Source: Embiotoca jacksoni
Lineage: Eukaryota > Chordata > Actinopteri > Embiotocidae
Length of the DNA stretch: 64,000 bases
Reading direction: 5' to 3'
NCBI GenBank assembly: GCA_022577435.1
Contig: JAKOON010000011.1
Span: forward strand, 18,796,302-18,860,301
Notes under the pieces: model-generated
What the model was told of the DNA's origin: nothing
Database searches by the model: none
The model's input: the letters and a program-made list of their open reading frames with translations, nothing else
Shown: positions 13,517 to 23,800 of the stretch, in pieces
Layout: each line of letters opens with the position of its first letter
Position numbering within the stretch: position 1 is the first letter of the stretch
Position numbers and translations under genes: made by a program

Positions 13517-14646
13517 CTCACTGGAGGAGAGCCTTGGTTTTGCGGGACGGGTCATCAGGTCTGAAGTTCTTGTACTCCTCCACCTCCTTCTCTATGGAGA
13601 GAAGCTGACTCTGCAGCTTGGACCGCAGACTCGGCAGAGTGTCCCGGATGTGGTTGGTCAGTTGCTGCGCAGGTCAAAGGTCACGGTTAGATCAGTGGGA
13701 ATATGGGGAACATTGGAGAGCAGACTTTGTGTTGCAGAAAAAAACCACAGGAGGGGGCGTAAGTTTGAGCTCCTGTCCAGACCTGGTTGAGGACTTTCTG
13801 GAGGTAGGGAGTGCCCATGCGGTCGGCCAGGTGTCTGTATCCGGGATGGGAGAGAAAGAACTTCCTCTCAGCAGCCATAGCAGCGTTAATGTCCTTCCTT
13901 CCATCGATGTCCTTCTGGCTCCTGTTCACCACACCGATGTAACCTGAACACAACAGGCAAGAGTCCCACCAGCATTTATAATACAGACTGAAACACCGTG
14001 GAAACCATCCACATCTCTGAGAGTCGACTAAAAACCAGTCTGTTCATTTGTCTGGAGGATAAAAGAGCTTATTAGAGCAATCCTGGACTGTTCTGGGTGT
14101 TTATTAATGTTTATCTGTGTAAAACTCAGAAGAATAGAAGAAAGGAAGCAAGAAAGTGAAATTGAGTGAATTTCTTGACGTATTTATATTTTTCAGACAG
14201 ACAGGAAAAGAAAAAGGAGAAATAACCAGGCGAGTTCAGGTCACAAGGATCCCGTTCCACCTCCAGTAAAGTTTCCTCATGCATCCCTTTGGTTTAAAAA
14301 GCTGTTTCATGGCCTATGACTGAGAGCCAGCCGCCTTGTAAACGCGAACATCCACGGCATTAGACCGAGGGAGACGGAGAGAAAAAAGAAAAAAACATAG
14401 AAAAAAAAACAAAGAACATGGAAAATATTCAAAAGCACATGCCTGGGATCTAACCAAGTGCAAATGGAAAAGAAAAGCACCACATCAGCACATTGCAATA
14501 AAGGGCAGCCCACAAGATACATGTGAGCTGTTTTTCTCTTTGCTCCTTCTCAACTCTTCCTGTCTTCCATCTATTTTGTCTGTCTTTTGATTTCTTACTC
14601 AGTGCTGCTTTATCGCACCCCACCGCCACACACACACACATACAGG

Positions 14647-14724
<78 letters not shown>

Positions 14725-14848
14725 CACACATACACACCATCCCTCCTCCTGTTTACTGAATATATTTTTCTGAGGTTGGAGCTCTGAACATGGCCTCCTT
14801 TTTACCACAAGAGGGAAACAGTGCGTAATTGTGACGACCCTGAAGAAC

Positions 14849-14931
<83 letters not shown>

Positions 14932-17900
14932 ACTCACCTCTCCTGAGTGGAAGCAGCTTGTTCTCCAGGATCTCTTTAGCGTCCGTCCCCTCATCCATCA
15001 GGTCCAGCTTGGTGATCACACCGATGGTCCTCATACCTACATGCAAAAACACACAAACACAGACATCAAATAAATTGAACTAAAAACTAATCTGAAAATG
15101 ATTTCTGAAGTTCTTAATACTCGACGTAAAGTGTTTAAAAAAAACACTCCAATAATCTAAATTTTACCAAAATAAAAGTACTGTACTATCAAAACTGGCA
15201 GATTGACACTTTTTACAATTATAAATATTAGTTTTCACTACAGGATTATTGTTTCTGATGAATTCATGTCCTCGCAAAATTTTAATGTTGCACTATATTT
15301 TGTTTCACTTGTAATCATCTTTATTTGTATCGCACATTTCACAATAAAACCTGAAAGGGCTTCACAACATGAGCAAAGAAGAGAAACACACAAAAAATAA
15401 TAAAAGGAATTAAAAGGAAAAAAAACAACTCGTGCAGTAATGTGAGCTGTAAAATAACGAGATTTTTTTGGGGGGGATTAAAAGTACTTATTAACTGTTG
15501 TGGGGTGAAAAAGTTCAACATTTCCCTCATAGAGCAGTATCAGATTAAAATGAATATGGACATATTCAAGTGGAGTACTTAAAAATCCAGGTCAGTAGAT
15601 GAGTTTTGTCTCGTTAGTTTCTCTACATTTCTGTGAACTTTGTGTGTGTGAGTGTGTGTGTGCGGTTGTCTGCACACACACACACACACTCACCCTGAGG
15701 GTCGACCTCTTTGGCAATCTTTAAAGCGTCAGAGTTGGCCAGATCCGCATTGGCCGGGGAGACGGCCAGCATCAGGCAGTTCTCCTTGGTGACAAACTGC
15801 ATCAGCATTTCTCGAATCTGAGACTCGATGTCTGCCGGTTGGTCGCCCACGGGCACCTTGGTCATCCCCGGCAGGTCCACCAGCGTCAGGTTCAGCACTG
15901 TGAGGAGGAAAAAGGGAACAGAGGAACTAAGAAAACACTAACACTGATGGACTGGATCAAAATGAGATCATATTGACCTTTAATATAACTGTATAAACAA
16001 CATGAATATCATCCCAAACTCACCATGAGGAGAGTAGACTCGCAGGTTGATGGGCACCGGGGAGATGCCCTTATTGGCCCCGGTGGCACGGTCGGTCTCC
16101 GCCTCAATCTCCTGCCGCACCTCATCGAAGTCGATGAACTTTTTTCCCTTACAGTGCAGGAACTCAGCATATTCTGGAAGACAAATCAATGGAAGTGAAA
16201 CTGCAGAAAAATGGAGCGACATCACAAAAGATAGAAATGAGGTAAATAATACAGCAGTAAAAAAATGTAAAAAGGAAACTCAGCAATTTTCAGGAAGAAA
16301 CTATTAAAATGAACAGGCAGTAATTCCAGCTACATTATTAAATAAAGCACTGAAGCAATGAGAGAGGAGAGAGGAGGAGAGAGGAGAGAGGAGAGAGGAG
16401 AGAGGAGAGAGGAGAGGAGAGGAGAGGAGAGGAGAGAGGAGAGAGGAGAGAGGAGAGGAGAGGAGAGGAGAGGAGAGGAGAGGAGAGGAGAGGAGGAGAG
16501 AGGAGAGAGGAGGAGAGAGGAGAGAGGAGAGGAGGAGAGAGGAGAGAGGAGGAGAGAGGAGAGGAGAGGAGAGGAGAGAGGAGAGAGGAGAGGAGAGGAG
16601 AGGAGAGGAGAGGAGAGGAGAGGAGAGGAGAGGAGAGGAGAGGAGAGGAGAGGAGAGGAGGAGAGAGGAGGAGGAGAGAGGAGAGAGGAGAGAGGAGAGA
16701 GGAGAGAGGAGAGAGGAGAGGAGAGGAGAGGAGAGGAGGAGAGAGGAGGAGGAGAGAGGAGAGAGGAGAGAGGAGGAGGAGAGAGGAGAGGAGAGGAGAG
16801 GAGAGGAGAGGAGGAGAGAGGAGGAGGAGAGAGGAGAGAGGAGAGAAGAGAGGGTTGCTGTGTGACCAAGAAGGATCTCATGTGTCTGAAGGGCAGGAGG
16901 AAGATGCACGTGGAGGATTTGCTGTGTTAAAGATGTACGACGTTAAAATTCGTGCTTTAAGATGTAATTTGTTTAATGGCTTCAACAAAACACAGAGATA
17001 AGAGACGAGAGACGACCTTTCTCTTCACCTTCTGGTAAAAGATTGCGTGCAGCCGCATTAAGCTTTAAAATATCGCTTCAGAAAGCTCAGGGTGACTTCA
17101 CCAAGACATCCATCTCCACCAGAGCTCCTCAACTCATAAACAATTAGTTAGATGGTTATTATATGCTAATAATTAAACCCACAAAATACTACAAACATCG
17201 TCTTCTCCTCCGGCTTTCTACAAAAAAAAACATACGTGAGCTAACGTCATCCATTTTTTTTTTTAGTTGACAAACTGTTCGTCATAAATTGGACAACAGA
17301 AAACACAACTGAGTTTTATTCCTGCAGAAACACCAAATAGCACGTTTCTGTCTGTGTGTATTCAGGATAAAGCTGCTGTAGTTAATGGATGGACTGATAG
17401 TACTACATATCACATTAAGTGGAAGACAAGAACCTCAGATACTTTTATGATTTTTACCTGTGGAGCAGTTCATCAGCTGCAGAACCAAAGGACGACGGGT
17501 CACGATGCCAGAACCACGGGGAAGGAAATCCCTGTAACACAACAGACGAGAGGGATGATTGGTCAGTGACACAAACAACAATCCAGGACAACAGTAAAAA
17601 AAAAACAAAAAAAAACGTACATATAGACACTGAACGATCATGAGTGTTACCCAACATACAAAAACAAATAAACCCATTCAGAAAACTGAAAAACACGACG
17701 TCACAAACAAACGTGTCATCAAAGAACAACGAGAGAATAAACGATTCAGTAACAATGAATCAGCCTCTTGAGGCTCTGAGAAGACTTCAGTATTATTCCC
17801 TCAAGAAAGCCCATTTAACTGATGTAAAACAAATATTGACATTATCAGTTACTTTGAAGAATATTGATGGTTTGAAATATCACGAAATAATGAAAAATGA

Positions 17901-19409
17901 CCATCGCAGTTGCTGGAGTGTAAAAATAAGTGATTTTGTTTTAGTAAAACAGGAAATTAGACAAAACTGCCACTGACTGTGGGAGCTTTAATGTGTTTTA
18001 ATGGTTCTCATTAACAAAGAAATAATCAGACAATATTACAGAACAACTTCACATTTCAATCACACTGACGGTTCACCGACAAATAAACACATACTTATTT
18101 ATTTAATATAATTAGTCCAATTTCTGCTAATTGAATTACTGAAGAGGATTTTTAAAAAGGTCAATTTGTAGTTTTGTAATATAAAATGTTTCTCTTTTCC
18201 ACCTCTCAAAGTTTAAAAAAAAACAAAAAAAACAAAACAAATCAAAGTGTTTAACATCTGTTAGTGACTAAAACAATGCTCTGGTGCGTCTGAGGTGTAA
18301 AGAGCCTTCCAGATGGTTTTCATGACTTCTTATGCACAAGATTGTTTTCTTTGGAGGCGTTCAGCTGCTTATGCAACATCAGCGTCAACCCGCCGCCAGC
18401 ACTGTGAGCTCCTCGACCAGCTGACGTGACAGTTGTCATTCAGTGATGCATGCTGAGCGATAACAAGGAGAGCTGCTGCAGATTCATGTGCTGCAGTTTG
18501 AACTCCAGGATATTTGTGTTCTTTACAGAAATGCAGTAAAAGAAAGAGACAAATGTTTCTGATAAATATTCTGTTTTCAACCATGAACTCTTAATCTGAA
18601 GACAGAGGTTGTTTAAAATGTGTCCACACAACAAAAAAACCTCATATCTGATGAGAGAATCAGCTGAACGGCACGACTAAGAAATAGATGAGGCCTCTGT
18701 TTGAACCTGAAGCAAAGCCCGAGGCAGTTTGGATGCACGAGTCATGAGCTGAGAGTTAATCAGACCTGAGCCGCTGTGTTCAAAACTGTCGATGCGTTCA
18801 TGAGCAAACTCATAAAGTGGGAAAGATCCAACCTCAGAGTGGGAAATTGCACCGTAGAACTGGGAATATTTCACCAGGAGAGATGGAAGCTTTTTAAATA
18901 GCTCGACTTAGTTTGCCTAAAATATCATGAACTCCATTTCATCCCTGATTTTTGTTTATATGGATAATGACGGCGTCGTTTGTCACTTCTGAAAGGAGGA
19001 AACAGAGCAGATTTTCCCAAATGGGAACTTTCCCAATTCCCAGCTACCTGAACGCACGACAAGGAAACGGCAATATGTCAATTAAATGTTAAACGTGACG
19101 ATCGAGTGCACTTTGCTCGATCTTTGAAGGAATAGTTCCTCAATTCGCACCTCTGAGATGCACCTGAGCTAAAACTGCTTCTCTGTCAAAAGGGAAAATA
19201 AATCTGTCTGCCAGCACTTTTAAATCTCACTCATGGACATTTAATCTCATTCGTTAATCTGTATAAAAAAAAAAACTGAGTTATAAAACTGATCATTTGC
19301 CATTTTACAGGCTGATGGGAGACGCACAACCTGAAAACATAATCCTTTTGTGTTTGTTGTTTTCTCTCTAAGCATTTCTATCATGTGGTCTACCTGCCTG
19401 CAAGAGTGA

Positions 19410-19503
<94 letters not shown>

Positions 19504-19633
19504 ATGGGCCTTCCTCTCTCCCACTTGAACACCTTTTAGAGAGGACAGATGGTCTTAACTGCAGGTCTTCCTCCCACTCCACTCCTCCTCATCCTCCCCT
19601 CAAACTGCCACCCCGGGTATCCTTCAAAAGGGT

Positions 19634-19697
<64 letters not shown>

Positions 19698-20755
19698 CGT
19701 GTTTACCACATTCCTGAAAACACAGACTAAAAGAGTGACTCTTTCTTCTCTCTCCAATCACTCATCATTGACCTAATCTTTTTGAGAGGGTGACAGTCCC
19801 CTCCCCCCCTCCTACCCTCCTCTACGCTCATGTTACTGCCAAACGCACACAATCCCCACACCACGGAGACACAGAGGAGACGGCCAACATTTGAAACAAT
19901 GAAACGGAGCACAGGAGGATAAAAATCGAGATATTTATGCAACATGAAGAGAAGGAGAGACACTGAGAGAGATTTTAAGGTGACATCAAGATACCTTCTG
20001 CAAGCACTTACCTATAAGTGCTCTCAGCAATCAGTCGGTCTAAAAGCACTTTCAGTCCTGTCAGTGTTTCTGGCAGCAACATTTATCCACCTCATAGTTT
20101 GATTGAACATTTAAGAAAATCTTCGGTTTGATGGACATCTATGTGCACGGTGAAGTTGTGGCTGGTTTCTTAGGTTGCATAACCGCTGTGAAAGCAAGTT
20201 TACATACTCAACAGCATAATCCTGCTATTTTTAAACGGTCGTTCTGAATCATTCATCTAAAGTACGATTGTCCAATTTCAGTCACAACACGTTCCTGCAA
20301 ATGTTTCACAATAAAAGGGTTTCTGTCTGGTGGGCTTTTAATTTGAAATGCATTCAGGAAGTTTCTATTGAAACGTAATGCATTAACTTCAACAGGGCAA
20401 ATGGCAGCGGATCAAAACGAGGCTTCGAGTTGACATTGTCAATTAATAGATACTGGCTGGTCACAGGATCGAGGGAGGTCACAGACACACTGATCTTTAT
20501 TGTCGTGGAGTCACAGCTGAGCAAACAGTGGTGAGCAAACAACACAGAAGCCAGCATGAGTGCACACATACACATCAGTGACATCAGTGACATCAGTGAT
20601 CAGTGCGTCACCTCACTCCCGATTCCCAGACACCGTCACACAGAGCTTCATCTAATCCTGCTCTAACGTCTGCAGCCTCACGAGCCCTGACGGCAGCGAA
20701 CCGGCACAACCGGGCAATTCTACTTCCCACCAGCGTTTGGGTCATTTTCTAATGA

Positions 20756-20843
<88 letters not shown>

Positions 20844-23800
20844 GTGCACACCTGCACAGCTACACACACACACACACACACATTGCTGTAAACCACAGTG
20901 GAAGACGGAGCCAACGAAACAGCTGATTGCTGGACGGTGAGCATCGAGATTAGACCGCAGCCAATAGGAGAATGTGTTGCAGGCAAACTGCGGCCCAAAC
21001 AGAGATTAGAGGTAATCCTCTGTAGCAGTATCAGAACAAACGATGTCCGCTCTTCCTCTGTCTCTCGCTAACTGCTTTCTCACTCATACGTTCCTGTTTT
21101 TATATTCGACCTCTCTGTGAAACAGATTTTATTGTTATAACGAGACTAACGCTGTTTTACAGGCCCTATTTATTTGTAAAGATTGCCTGAAGAGTTTCCT
21201 TCAAAGAACAAATCAATTTGATATTAATTACAGCTGAAATCATTTGTTGGTTGATTTTTATTTGAAAATCAATATATACATACATTCATTTTATATCTGA
21301 TACAAAGATCAATACCTATAATGTTTCAGTCGTGAGGATTTGCTACTTTTATTGGCCTCATGTGGAACGGCGATCAGACAAAACAAGCAGTTTACTGTTG
21401 CCACTTCAGGCCACTAATTGATTGATTAATTTTTATTAAAATTAATAAGAGCAATAATCATTAGCTGCTGCTAGAGTGCTTATCTTAAAAACAATATTTC
21501 AGAAAGTCCTGAGTTGTTTATCTGTTTACTAACACATCTTATTCATTCATTTTTTAGAAAGATCCCGGGAATTTTACAGAGGTTACATTGTCAGCTGACT
21601 TTATAAGCAGTTATTGATTTCCTCTAGGATTTCCTCAGAAGAACAACAGAAATATAAATAGCTGGAAAACTGACAAAGATCCATTTAAACAAAGATAAAT
21701 GATTGTGAGAATTGTGAATTATTGAAAACTTGAATATGAGTGTCTGTCGAGAGATTTATCAGAAAAACTATGGGAACTGTAAAATAAAGTGTTATCACAA
21801 GATTAGTTTGGCCAGTTTACTTAAGAGAAAGAAAAAGGCTCACAAATCAAATTTTTGCTTATCAAGTCTGAAGGGAATCCAAGAAAAACATTAAAGTACC
21901 AGAAAACTGAAAAAGGATTATCAGGCGGTGTAAAACTACCACATTAGAATACTAATTATCCAGTGTAAGTCATTAAAGGACACTTCTTCTATGTCTCTGT
22001 TCCCCTCCCTCCTCCTCAGGTTTTTTTTTGCTTCTCTTCGTCAGCACGCTCAGTGTTATGCAATACATGAAACCAGCTATACATCATAAGATTAATCTCA
22101 GTGTGGGGGATGGAGCAGTGATGGCAGCAAGGAGAAAAGAACGTTTGTGTTGTGGTTTTATGTTTCTGGGTTGTGTTGGAGCCTGCAGCCTTCACTGACA
22201 ACAAAACAGCAGCATCACCCTCCTCAGTTTGGTTATATCACAGGAAAATATTGTACGATATATATGAAATTCTTTCTAATTTCTAAACTGTTAATCCGAC
22301 TCTATGTCACATAAAATGATTGTTAGAGTGCGTGTCATTGCGCAGGAGATCTCCTCAGACCTTTTTGTGCCAACAGAGGACAATAACATTACTAAACCCG
22401 CCATTGCTTCTATAATCCACCACAGGGACAGTAAACTGAGGTGCCCTTTAATCCGCTATAATGATATGAATATTAGACATGAAAAGCAATTCTCATTGAC
22501 AGTGATATCATTCAGTGTTTGTTGTGTTTTAGGAGAATTACTGGAGCTGATTTAGTTTTCAGCTCCTTTTGCGAGAGCTGTCCGTGGTGCTGAAACTAGA
22601 CGCTGGACAAAAACTCCCAGTTGAGCTTTTGAAAACATCCTCCTTACTAACTGAGCTGTAAACTGACTTAAACAGCACATTCAAGTAACCAGCAAGATAT
22701 TCAATATACTGAATTTAAGCCTTTCTGTAACAGACACTCATCTGCGTCAGGTGTCACTGGTTATTTTCTGCTACCACCTTACATACAGTGCTAGAAGCGG
22801 ATGTAAGCGGACCTCATCTAGAAATTCAAATCTCCGAAAACCACTTAATTAAACTCACAATTCAAGAAAAAGGCAGTTTTCTATTGAATAGAAACCTGCA
22901 TCATGACAGAATTGTCGAAGTGCTGTTGCAGTTTTACCAATTTTGGGCTTTTTCTGATCACTTCATTCCTTTTTTTTCCTGCAACAATTAATCTGATCCA
23001 TCTTTTCCTCTTCACTGTGACTCTCGATCCAATTTTTTGTCCCCTCTTAAGTGAAAACGTCATATTTAATGATAATGAATTCACCCCACCTCTACCTCCA
23101 CACTTACGAACAGTTTTCACCCAGCTGGCACTTCATGTGTTCAGCACTGGAGACCAGTACAGCTCCCGGCTTTGTCTGAGATAATTAGACTCGTGGGAGT
23201 CTGAAACACTGACTGGATGACAGCCACAAATTGGAAGCAACAGTTGTGCTCAAATTTATATGTTAATGTAATGTCTTCTTTTATACCAAACACAGAGGAC
23301 CCGATGAGACACGACCAGAAGATGCAGGTCTAACATAGAGTGATGCCTGAACTGCATGCACAGAATAAAAGAATGAATCTGCACCGGTTCTGATTATTTA
23401 TTGTCACTTTAAGTAAATGATTAAGACACATGTCAGATTTTGAGTAGCAATACTGAGAGGATTTGCGACATTTGTCTCTTATCATTAATCAAATATCTGT
23501 GAGACTGTGATGACATTTATTTTCTGGCATTTTAAAGTCTAGATTTTAAAAATCAATCAGTTTATTGAAGAAAAGATCAACAAATTAAACAATTGTGAAA
23601 ATAATAGTTAGATGCAGCCTTAAAGAGAGATGTGTTTTTTTCTCCTTGAGCTAAAGACATCGATAAAATGAAAATTGTTCTCATCATTCAAGAGGAAAAA
23701 CAAGCAAAGAGCAGCTCGTAAAATCAGCCAAATTAGTCTTAGTCATTAGATTTATTATTATTTTGACAAAAGAAAGGGCACCAGCATAAACAATGACTAA

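Noticed and set aside
16304..16930. Open frames of about 180-200 codons on both strands
   Set aside because: Products of the GAGAGGA array (Glu/Arg/Gly one way, Ser/Leu/Pro the other).
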